From CAYPLH01 sp964411505 (GTDB taxonomy: Bacteria; Bacillota; Clostridia; CAYPLH01; DUMO01): a DNA stretch of 7,746 nucleotides. Below are positions 1 to 5,718 of the stretch, one piece after another. The stretch lies in the NCBI GenBank assembly GCA_964411505.1, contig CAYPLH010000102.1, forward strand, positions 1 to 7,746, read 5' to 3'. Both the position numbers and the translations under genes were made by a program. The notes below the pieces were generated by a model that searched no databases, was not told the DNA's origin, and worked only from the letters and a program-made list of their open reading frames with translations. How positions within the stretch are numbered: position 1 is the first letter of the stretch; each line of letters starts with the position of its first letter.

Positions 1-211
1 CATAAAGCTAAAAAAACATCCTGTTTTTTTCACACATTTTTATATTCCATTCACCGAGTTTTCTATCAAAATAAAGCCAATTGTTCTTTATACTGCACTA
101 TATCCATCATAACTTTTTTAAAGTTACAAACTTCAACATGTTATATAGAACCTCTTTAATTCTTATGATATAGCTTAAGGACGATTCGAAGAACCCCCCA
201 AGCTTTCTATA
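1..211. other. Intergenic region downstream of the nagB-like gene
   Basis: No credible gene is seen here. It contains two small inverted repeats: TAACTTT/AAAGTTA at 110-126 with a 3-nt loop, and an A-tract/T-tract hairpin at 10-30. A poly-C stretch (195-199) lies just beyond the stop codon of the nagB-like gene. The region is very AT-rich and probably serves as the 3' untranslated and termination zone of that gene. Confidence 0.5.
10..30 (-). terminator. Possible weak bidirectional terminator
   Basis: Seven A, then CA, a 3-nt loop, TG and seven T form a 9-bp inverted repeat (arms 10-18 and 22-30). Read on either strand, the second arm is itself a T-tract, the layout of a bidirectional rho-independent terminator. 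The stem has only one G-C pair, so it would be weak. It sits about 180 nt past the stop of the nagB-like gene and could end that transcript. Confidence 0.35.
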
Positions 212-964
212 TTACATAAACTTCTCTAAAACATCCTTATCAACTAGTGAAGCAGAATCCTCATCAGCAAATATTGTCACGTCATTGTGTTTTTTTAACA
301 TTGTTGCTGGTATCATATTGCTAACATCATTTTCCAGAGTCATTTTAATAGCGTTTGCCTTTACCTTATATGGAACACATGACACGATTTTTTGACATTG
401 CATTATTTGATAAACTGACATAGAAATAGCCTGCTTAGGAACATCGTCTATAGTTTTAAACCATCCTTCTCCCACTTGCTGCTTCTTGCAGTCATCATCA
501 AGGTCTACAATCAAATAGGTTTCCTTTGTGTCAAAATCAGCAGGAGGGTCATTGAATGCAATGTGAGCATTTTCACCGATCCCGATTAATCCAAGGTCAA
601 CAGGTTCACTTTTTAGCTCTTCTGTAAGGTTGGCAATAACGCTTTTTACATCTCCTTCACCTTCAACAAGGTATGCTTTTTTTAGATTGACTTTTTCAAT
701 AAACCTCTCTTTGAGGTATTTTCTAAAGCTTGCTGGATGAGTTTCAGGAAGATCAACATACTCATCTAGATGAAACATTTCAACCTTACTCCAATCTACA
801 TCCATTTGAACTAGCCATTTAATCGTATCAAATTGGGATGCTCCTGTAGATAGAATAATTCTTGCTTTGCCTTTTTTAGCAATACATTCATTCAGAATTT
901 GCGCAGAATATTCTGCAGCCTTTTTACCTAACTCTTCTGGGTTTTTAAATACTCTTACCTTCAT
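212..964 (-). CDS. NagB-like glucosamine-6-phosphate deaminase/isomerase family protein
   Basis: A 250-residue protein of the NagB/6-phosphogluconolactonase fold, cytosolic. NagB converts glucosamine-6-phosphate to fructose-6-phosphate and ammonia. Visible family motifs are the phosphate-binding STGAS loop (39-43), FHLDEY (64-69, with the conserved catalytic Asp67) and GIGENAHIAFNDP (128-140), which carries the conserved His134. The length fits the family (about 240-270). The start at 964 is chosen because GGAGGT lies 7 nt upstream and family similarity begins there (MKVRVF); an upstream in-frame ATG at 1042 has no ribosome site and adds 26 unrelated residues. Oddities: where E. coli NagB has Asp141 and Glu148 (NDGHIAFNEP), this protein has Asn132 and Asp139. 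It therefore belongs to a divergent NagB-like group and its substrate may be another amino sugar phosphate. It has its own promoter and a palindromic operator and is separated from the other genes. Family certain, exact reaction uncertain. Confidence 0.88.
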   Translation of the reverse strand: MKVRVFKNPEELGKKAAEYSAQILNECIAKKGKARIILSTGASQFDTIKWLVQMDVDWSKVEMFHLDEYVDLPETHPASFRKYLKERFIEKVNLKKAYLVEGEGDVKSVIANLTEELKSEPVDLGLIGIGENAHIAFNDPPADFDTKETYLIVDLDDDCKKQQVGEGWFKTIDDVPKQAISMSVYQIMQCQKIVSCVPYKVKANAIKMTLENDVSNMIPATMLKKHNDVTIFADEDSASLVDKDVLEKFM

Positions 965-1011
965 AGAATAACCTCCATATAAATATTGTGATATTGTAAG
1001 AAGAACTTTAT

Positions 1012-1025
1012 GCGACAAAAGTCGC
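1012..1025. other. Small GC hairpin in the nagB-like leader
   Basis: GCGAC and GTCGC (1012-1016, 1021-1025) form a perfect 5-bp hairpin with a 4-nt loop inside the 5' leader of the nagB-like transcript, between its promoter and its ribosome site. On the plus strand it is followed by a run of T (1027-1033), so it would look like a short intrinsic terminator in that direction, but no plus-strand transcript needing one is evident. Role unknown. Confidence 0.3.
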
Positions 1026-1049
1026 CTTTTTTTAAACTTCATTAGATCG

Positions 1050-1067
1050 ATAGTAATCGTTTACTAT
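1050..1067. promoter_or_regulatory. LacI-type palindromic operator of the nagB-like gene
   Basis: ATAGTAATCGTTTACTAT has perfect 7-bp arms (ATAGTAA/TTACTAT) around a central CG, the symmetry typical of LacI/GalR-family operators. It begins 4 bp downstream of the -10 box of the nagB-like promoter and so covers the expected transcription start, a classic repression position. The cognate regulator is not in the window. The same half-sites recur at 1193-1217. Confidence 0.5.
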
Positions 1068-1070
1068 TAT

Positions 1071-1099
1071 ATTATACAATAAATTGATCATACACGCAA
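1071..1099 (-). promoter_or_regulatory. Sigma-A promoter of the nagB-like gene
   Basis: On the minus strand, TTGCGT (1099-1094) and a perfect TATAAT (1076-1071) are separated by 17 bp. The predicted start lies about 1064, giving a leader of roughly 100 nt. The -35 box matches only its first three bases, so strength may depend on a regulator; the operator at 1050-1067 overlaps the start. Confidence 0.55.
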
Positions 1100-1192
1100 G
1101 AATTCATTTTGAACCGATTGTTTCCTAAGCCTTGCTGTAATTAGCTGTATTAGAGATGATTGTTCATTTATTAGTTTGCTAAGACCCTCTGA

Positions 1193-1217
1193 ATAGTAAC
1201 CTGAACGCACTTACTAT
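1193..1217. promoter_or_regulatory. Inverted repeat upstream of the RNA element
   Basis: ATAGTAA (1193-1199) and TTACTAT (1211-1217) are a perfect 7-bp inverted repeat with an 11-bp spacer. They are identical in sequence to the half-sites of the operator at 1050-1067. The right arm contains TACTAT (1212-1217), a possible -10 box for the plus-strand RNA element that begins at about 1221. No good -35 box is seen. This may be a second site for the same regulator; the different spacing leaves that open. Confidence 0.35.
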
Positions 1218-1220
1218 TAA

Positions 1221-1276
1221 CAGGTAGCTAAAGAGATATAACTTTCGCAATGTTAGGAAATATTAGCGAAATGCAG
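1221..1276 (+). repeat. Direct repeat copy 1 (RNA element 5' block)
   Basis: A 56-nt block starting CAGGTAGCTAAAGAGATA and ending GCGAAATGCAG, found again at 7692-7746 in the same orientation. The copies differ by one single-base indel near position 18 and by one T/C substitution in the hairpin stem. Identity is far above what the surrounding unrelated sequence shows. Confidence 0.9.
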
Positions 1277-1360
1277 CCGTAAGATGCGCATTCAGGGATG
1301 AAGGACAAAATAAAGAGAATAATTTTGCTGTGTGAGCTGGAAAGTTGGAAAGACACTATT

Positions 1361-1401
1361 AGTAGCAGAAGCAATCGCATATGCAATTGCTTCTGTTGTT
1401 T
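1361..1401 (+). terminator. Terminator-like hairpin ending the plus-strand RNA
   Basis: CAGAAGCAAT (1366-1375) and ATTGCTTCTG (1386-1395) form a perfect 10-bp stem around a 10-nt loop. On the plus strand the stem extends outward by five more pairs (1361-1365 with 1396-1400), three of which are G-U; on the minus strand those would be A-C mismatches. The 3' side is TTGTTT followed by A residues, a modest T-tract. This favours termination of a plus-strand transcript. It could also serve as a 3' stabilising hairpin for the citrate synthase mRNA, which converges here, but no T-tract follows in that direction. Confidence 0.5.
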
Positions 1402-1483
1402 AAAAAACTATTAAATTTGTGTTTGGTTTATTCTTAATTTATTGCCATCCTTTTATCAGCTTTGCCAACATCCATCAAGAATA

Positions 1484-2869
1484 TTATCTGTTTTTAATGG
1501 GTACATATTCATTTTTCTTAGCAACGTTCATATAAGCAGGTCTGATAATCTTTCCGGCATTGATCAGCTCTTCTATTCTATGAGCTGTCCAGCCAGTAAT
1601 TCTAGCAATAGCAAAAATTGGGGTATAAAGCTCAAGCGGTAGATCTAGCATACTATAAACAAAACCACTGTAAAAGTCAATATTTGCACTGACACCCTTA
1701 TAAATTTTTCTTTCTTCCGGAATGATTTTAGCAGCTAGCTTTTCCACCATGTTGTAAAGCCTGAATTCATCCATTCGCCCTTTTTCCTGAGAAAGACTTT
1801 CAACAAACTTTTTGAAAATATTTGCTCTAGGGTCTGAAAGGGAATAGACTGCATGACCCATTCCATAGATCAGTCCTGTCTTATCGAAGGTTTTCTTATT
1901 CAGGATATCCCGAAGGTAGTCAGAAACCTCCTTCTCACTGGTCCAATCAGAAACATTTTCCTTCAAATGCTCAAACATCTGAACAACCTTGATATTGGCA
2001 CCACCATGCTTTGGTCCCTTCAGGGAGCCTAGCGAGGCCGCCACAACCGAATAGGTGTCCGTCCCGGATGATGTTACGACATGGGTAGTAAATGTAGAGT
2101 TATTACCACCCCCATGCTCTGCATGAAGAACCAGAGCAAGATCCAAAATTCTAGCTTCAAGCTCTGAGTATTTACTGTCAGCCCTTAACATATGCAAAAT
2201 ATTCTCTGCAGTAGAAAGCTCAGGTTTTGGTGGATGAATAAACAAGCTATCTCCTTCAAAATAGTGCCTAAAGGCCTGATAGCCGTAGACAGACAAAAGC
2301 GGGAATACTGCAATCAATAATAATCCCTGGCGTAAAGTATTAGGAATACTCACGTCATTTGCTTTGGTATCATAAGCATAAAGTGTTAATACACTTCTGG
2401 CCAGTGTATTCATCATATCAGAGCTTGGTGCTTTTAATATGATATCTCTCACAAAACTAGTAGGGAGTGTTCTGTATCCAGCAAGCAGATTTGAAAAGTC
2501 CTCTAGCTCTTTTTGTGTCGGCATTTTGCCAAATATCAACAAATATGTGGTTTCCTCAAATCCAAACCGCTTTTCATCTATAAAGCCCTTAACAATATCC
2601 TCAATGTCATATTCTCGGTAATAAAGCTTTCCCTCACAAGGCACCTTCTTATCATTGGTTATTTTAAAAGCTTGAATATCTGAAATCTCTGTAAGTCCAG
2701 TGAGTACACCGTTTCCACTTAGATCCCTGAGTCCTCTGTTAACCTCATGCTTTTTGTATAGAGCCGAATCTATTAAGTTGTTTTTCATGCACAAATCTGT
2801 AAGCGATAAAATCTCCGGTGTAATCTCCGAATATTTATTGTCTAAAGTATTAAATGTAGTACCGAGCAT
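1484..2869 (-). CDS. Citrate synthase (clostridial long type)
   Basis: A 461-residue cytosolic enzyme condensing oxaloacetate and acetyl-CoA to citrate, the entry to the oxidative branch toward 2-oxoglutarate and glutamate. The catalytic set is visible: His252 in LHAEHGGGN (248-256), His339 in GMGHAVYSLSDPRA (336-349) and Asp398 in NIDFYSG (396-402). GPKHGGAN (285-292) and a C-terminal RPAY (443-446) also fit. It is longer than the usual 370-430 residues because of an N-terminal extension (about 1-65), as known in a clostridial subgroup. The start at 2869 has AAGGGGG upstream; an in-frame extension to 3070 overlaps the preceding gene, has no family similarity and is rejected. It follows the fused oxidoreductase gene by 25 bp, so the two are probably co-transcribed. 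2-Methylcitrate synthase is a close alternative, but no propionate-pathway partner is seen. Confidence 0.93.
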   Translation of the reverse strand: MLGTTFNTLDNKYSEITPEILSLTDLCMKNNLIDSALYKKHEVNRGLRDLSGNGVLTGLTEISDIQAFKITNDKKVPCEGKLYYREYDIEDIVKGFIDEKRFGFEETTYLLIFGKMPTQKELEDFSNLLAGYRTLPTSFVRDIILKAPSSDMMNTLARSVLTLYAYDTKANDVSIPNTLRQGLLLIAVFPLLSVYGYQAFRHYFEGDSLFIHPPKPELSTAENILHMLRADSKYSELEARILDLALVLHAEHGGGNNSTFTTHVVTSSGTDTYSVVAASLGSLKGPKHGGANIKVVQMFEHLKENVSDWTSEKEVSDYLRDILNKKTFDKTGLIYGMGHAVYSLSDPRANIFKKFVESLSQEKGRMDEFRLYNMVEKLAAKIIPEERKIYKGVSANIDFYSGFVYSMLDLPLELYTPIFAIARITGWTAHRIEELINAGKIIRPAYMNVAKKNEYVPIKNR

Positions 2870-2894
2870 TATTTCCCCCTTATTTTCCAAAAAA

Positions 2895-5543
2895 CTATAC
2901 GGTAACCTTCTTGTCAACCATATGAATATTTTCATTGGGGCATCTGTTAAAGCACATTCCACAGGCTTCACATTCCTCAGGATCAATTTCCCAAGTATCA
3001 GATTCTTTAAGGTCAATTGCAAAGGAACAGCAAATTGTATAACATATTGCGCAACCTTCTCCGCACCCACAGTTTAAGCAACGCTTTGCTTCACTGACAG
3101 CTTCTTCTTCGGTAAGTGTCCTAGTGTAGTTTGAAAAGTCCTTAACCCTGTCCTCACCATTGATGGTATATAGGTTTACACCCTCGCCATCCTTAAAGTA
3201 TCCGGATCTTCTCAAAACAGCATCCTTATCAACTACCGGGTATTCAGGCTCATATTCAAGAACAGCCTTGTCCCCGGATATCGCCTTATCTATAGAAACA
3301 GCTGCACGTTTACCTGCTGCAATTGCGGCAATTACATTATCAACCTTTTTGACATCTCCACCAGCATATACACCTTCAATGCTTGTAGCCCCAGTTTTTT
3401 CATCACACTCAATTATACCATACTTGTCAACCCTTGCGCCACATAAGCAATCTTCATCAGCATTCTGACCAGTTGCTGCTACTACTAGGTCAACGGGTAG
3501 AACAAACTCAGCTGACTGTACTTCTTCTGGCCTTCTTCTACTGGAAGCATCCTTTTCACCAAGCACCTGATTAACCATACGGATTCCGCCAACTTTACCT
3601 TCTCTTACCACAACTTCCTTAGGTGAAACAAGGTACATAACCTTAATACCTTCTGCCTCTGCCTCTTCAATCTCTTCAGCTGTTGCAGGCATTTCATCTC
3701 TTGTACGTCTGTATGCAATATAAACATCTTTTGCTCCGAGACGTCTTGCAGTACGAGCAGCATCAACTGCTGTAAAGCCTCCGCCGACAACCACTACTTT
3801 GTTTCCAACTTTCACCTGTTTGCCATCATATACATCCTTGAGGAAATCAATTGCATGGACTACACCATCAGCATTTTCACCCGGCACATTTAAACTGCGC
3901 CCCTTTTGTGCTCCGACACCCATAAATATTGATTTATATCCATCAGCTTTTAGTGAGTCAATTGTTATGTCTTTCCCTAAAGCCTTGTTACCTATGAATT
4001 CAATACCCATTGATTTGAGCATGTCAATTTCTTCATCCAGTACACTGTGGTTCATTCTGAATCTTGGAAGTCCATATCGCAGCATTCCACCAAAATATGA
4101 TTCTTTTTCAAACACAGTTACCTTATATCCTGCTTTTGCAAGATTGAATGCTGCTGATAATCCAGCAGGTCCGGATCCGACAACAGCAATCTTATCATTT
4201 TTACCTTCAGCTGCTTTTACATCAGGCTTCCAGCCTTGTTTCTTACCATATTCAAGAACAAATCTCTTTATAGCTCTTATCGGAATAGTAGTCCCTATTT
4301 CACCCCTGGTACATTCTTCTTCACATGGGTGACTGCAAACCCAGCTGCAAACTGACTGAAGCGGGTTCTTTTCTGTTATAAGCTCAAATGCTCTCTTGTA
4401 ATCTCCTTTTGCTACCATCTGTACATAGGCTTGTGCCGGTACATTGTGCGGACAAGCTGCTTTACACGGTGCAGCAAGCTTTGGTTCAGTAATTTTTGCA
4501 TAACCGTCATATAGTGTTAGATCCGGGGCACTCTTTACTTCAGGAACTATAAGATCTCTCATTTCCCTAGTTGTCTTATATCCATGCTCATCCATGTAAA
4601 CTTTCACATCTTTAATTACATCACGAATGAAATCATATCCACTGATAAGAGTTTCTGCACAAATACCAATAAGATCAGCACCTGACATAAACATTTCAAC
4701 AGCATCCCTGTAATTCCTTACACCACCAGCTTGCATAATTTTTTTGTCCGGACCGTTTAATTTTCTTATTTCATAACAATCCCTAAGCGCCAATGGTTTA
4801 ACCCATGAGCTTGAATAACAGGACATGCTTATTTCCTTTTGGAGATGGTAGCATGCCTTTTCGGGGTGCTCAAGGTCAATAGGCGGTATACCAAGACGGT
4901 TAGATGTTCCTCCAACAGCATCAGCTCCCGCATCATAGAGGTATTTTGCAGTTTTGGCAATTTGTCCTCCTTCAGGAGTGAGTTTTACAAATAACGGTAT
5001 ATTTATTGCTTTCTTAATCTCTCTTACTATCTCAGCTACAACTTCTCCTTGCTGTCCAAGGCTTGCACCAGTTTTTATACCACTGGCATCGGCGTCACAA
5101 TTTGAAAGCTCAACATTGTAGGACATATTTGGACAACACATATTAAGCTCAACAATATCCACACCTACTTCTTCAAACTTCTTCGCCATATTTACCCAGC
5201 CTTCTACACCTTTGTCACCGGCATAGGTGATGTTGGCAAACAGAATAAGGTCTTTTAAAACCTTCTTTGCATCATCCACAAGTCTTAAACCTTCTTCAAA
5301 TGTAAGCCTTTTTTCTGCGGTAAACGCCAGAGCATTCCTGTCCTTAAACATTTGATAACGAGGTACCCTGTTTATATAGGGAGCTGGATCAATTGTAAGC
5401 TTGATACTTGCAGCTGCCCAACCAGTTTCTTCTATTCTTAGAAGCTGCTTCACCGATTTTGTTGTCGGACCTGAGGCAACATAAAACGGATTCTTAAAAG
5501 TTATACCCGCTACTTCTACAGGCATAATTATATCTTTCTTCAT
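2895..5543 (-). CDS. Fused FMN/FAD/Fe-S oxidoreductase, rearranged dihydropyrimidine dehydrogenase-like (PreA-GltD/PreT-ferredoxin)
   Basis: An 882-residue, probably cytosolic electron-transfer enzyme. Residues 1-330 form a PreA/dihydroorotate dehydrogenase-like FMN barrel (KLTP 187-190, QAGG 271-274). Residues 340-430 are a GltD-type Fe-S domain (Cys360, 364, 399, 403, 407, 411). Residues 450-760 are the FAD and NAD(P)H module, with GSGPAGL (456-462), GGGFTAVDAART (587-598) and GVYAGGD (724-730). Residues 820-870 are a ferredoxin with Cys827/831/834/838 and CEACGMCFNRCP (858-869). Mammalian DPYD has the same modules, but its FMN domain follows the FAD/NADPH domains; E. coli splits them as PreT and PreA. 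The start at 5543 has GGAGGG 7 nt upstream. The pyrimidine-binding residues are not recognisable, so uracil/thymine reduction is uncertain. No hydantoinase or beta-ureidopropionase gene is nearby. Citrate synthase follows by 25 bp. Architecture is clear; the substrate is unknown. Confidence 0.88.
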   Translation of the reverse strand: MKKDIIMPVEVAGITFKNPFYVASGPTTKSVKQLLRIEETGWAAASIKLTIDPAPYINRVPRYQMFKDRNALAFTAEKRLTFEEGLRLVDDAKKVLKDLILFANITYAGDKGVEGWVNMAKKFEEVGVDIVELNMCCPNMSYNVELSNCDADASGIKTGASLGQQGEVVAEIVREIKKAINIPLFVKLTPEGGQIAKTAKYLYDAGADAVGGTSNRLGIPPIDLEHPEKACYHLQKEISMSCYSSSWVKPLALRDCYEIRKLNGPDKKIMQAGGVRNYRDAVEMFMSGADLIGICAETLISGYDFIRDVIKDVKVYMDEHGYKTTREMRDLIVPEVKSAPDLTLYDGYAKITEPKLAAPCKAACPHNVPAQAYVQMVAKGDYKRAFELITEKNPLQSVCSWVCSHPCEEECTRGEIGTTIPIRAIKRFVLEYGKKQGWKPDVKAAEGKNDKIAVVGSGPAGLSAAFNLAKAGYKVTVFEKESYFGGMLRYGLPRFRMNHSVLDEEIDMLKSMGIEFIGNKALGKDITIDSLKADGYKSIFMGVGAQKGRSLNVPGENADGVVHAIDFLKDVYDGKQVKVGNKVVVVGGGFTAVDAARTARRLGAKDVYIAYRRTRDEMPATAEEIEEAEAEGIKVMYLVSPKEVVVREGKVGGIRMVNQVLGEKDASSRRRPEEVQSAEFVLPVDLVVAATGQNADEDCLCGARVDKYGIIECDEKTGATSIEGVYAGGDVKKVDNVIAAIAAGKRAAVSIDKAISGDKAVLEYEPEYPVVDKDAVLRRSGYFKDGEGVNLYTINGEDRVKDFSNYTRTLTEEEAVSEAKRCLNCGCGEGCAICYTICCSFAIDLKESDTWEIDPEECEACGMCFNRCPNENIHMVDKKVTV

Positions 5544-5576
5544 TCAATAACCCTCCAAAATACTTATTTTTTGACT

Positions 5577-5595
5577 TTACTAAAACAATTACTAT
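5577..5595. promoter_or_regulatory. Tandem TTACTAA/TTACTAT motif upstream of the fused oxidoreductase
   Basis: TTACTAA (5577-5583) and TTACTAT (5589-5595) repeat with a 12-bp period within 55 bp of the oxidoreductase start codon. The second copy equals the operator half-site seen at 1061-1067 and 1211-1217. The spacing suits two contacts on one DNA face. In so AT-rich a spacer this could be chance. Confidence 0.25.
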
Positions 5596-5648
5596 CTACA
5601 ATCTGCAGTTTTTACCATCCCTAGCATCTTGTGCAATCACAATATAAA

Positions 5649-5675
5649 TTAGTGTACAATTTGATACTGTACTAA
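5649..5675. promoter_or_regulatory. Inverted repeat, candidate operator for the oxidoreductase-citrate synthase operon
   Basis: TTAGTGTACA (5649-5658) faces TGTACTAA (5668-5675), giving GTACA/TGTAC arms with a 9-bp spacer and flanking TTAG/TAA that match with a 2-bp offset. It lies about 105-130 bp upstream of the start codon in the 175-bp spacer after the Gfo/Idh/MocA gene. The spacer shows no clear transcription terminator and no consensus promoter, so whether this operon starts here or is read through from upstream is open. Confidence 0.3.
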
Positions 5676-5718
5676 ACACTTGATTCTTATGCCCTATATG
5701 GTTGGTCAGAGTATTTAA

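Larger units (their letters stand above)
1221..1405 (+). ncRNA. Candidate structured non-coding RNA (family not recognised)
   Basis: A plus-strand stretch with layered secondary structure and no convincing open frame. Stem 1 pairs 1243-1254 with 1259-1271: 12 bp, one bulged A at 1265, and an AGGA loop. A second small stem pairs AATGC (1270-1274) with GCATT (1288-1292), competing for one or two bases with stem 1. A long terminator-like hairpin closes the element at 1361-1400. The first 56 nt are repeated at 7692-7746. Several pairs are G-U in the plus strand only, favouring plus-strand transcription. It runs convergently toward the citrate synthase gene, so it is unlikely to be a leader of a downstream gene; it may be a stand-alone RNA, or an orphaned riboswitch-like leader whose gene was lost. 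It could instead be a dispersed DNA repeat. It was not matched by eye to any riboswitch class. Confidence 0.45.

Noticed and set aside
965..1042. Upstream ATG at 1042 for the nagB-like gene.
   Set aside because: It lacks a ribosome site, encodes a basic low-complexity stretch unlike NagB, and GGAGGT directly precedes the ATG at 964.
1221..1405. Assignment of the RNA element to a known riboswitch class (c-di-GMP, c-di-AMP, cobalamin, glycine, lysine, TPP, glmS).
   Set aside because: None of the core motifs of these classes that I can recall is visible in the sequence, so naming one would be a guess.
1298..1414. A 38-codon plus-strand open frame inside the candidate RNA, with a Cys-rich end (CNCFCC).
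   Set aside because: There is no properly spaced ribosome site (AGGG abuts the ATG), and the frame runs through the long terminator-like hairpin. RNA structure explains the sequence better, though a leader peptide cannot be wholly excluded.
2870..3070. In-frame N-terminal extension of citrate synthase to an ATG at 3070.
   Set aside because: The extra 67 residues are the out-of-frame end of the preceding gene, show no family similarity, and a strong ribosome site precedes the ATG at 2869.
3605..3790. Minus-strand frames inside the fused oxidoreductase (3605-3790) and the Gfo/Idh/MocA gene (6372-6572).
   Set aside because: They are alternative reading frames of real genes, without family similarity.
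3799..4332. A 177-codon plus-strand open frame opposite the fused oxidoreductase.
   Set aside because: It is the antisense shadow of a well-conserved coding region, with no recognisable domain and no ribosome site of note. The same applies to the shorter plus-strand frames at 1442-1642, 2439-2621, 2700-3077 and 3160-3468.
2895..5543. Calling the fused protein a functional dihydropyrimidine dehydrogenase or glutamate synthase small subunit.
   Set aside because: The pyrimidine-binding residues are not recognisable, and no glutamate synthase large subunit or pyrimidine-degradation genes are present, so only the architecture is named.
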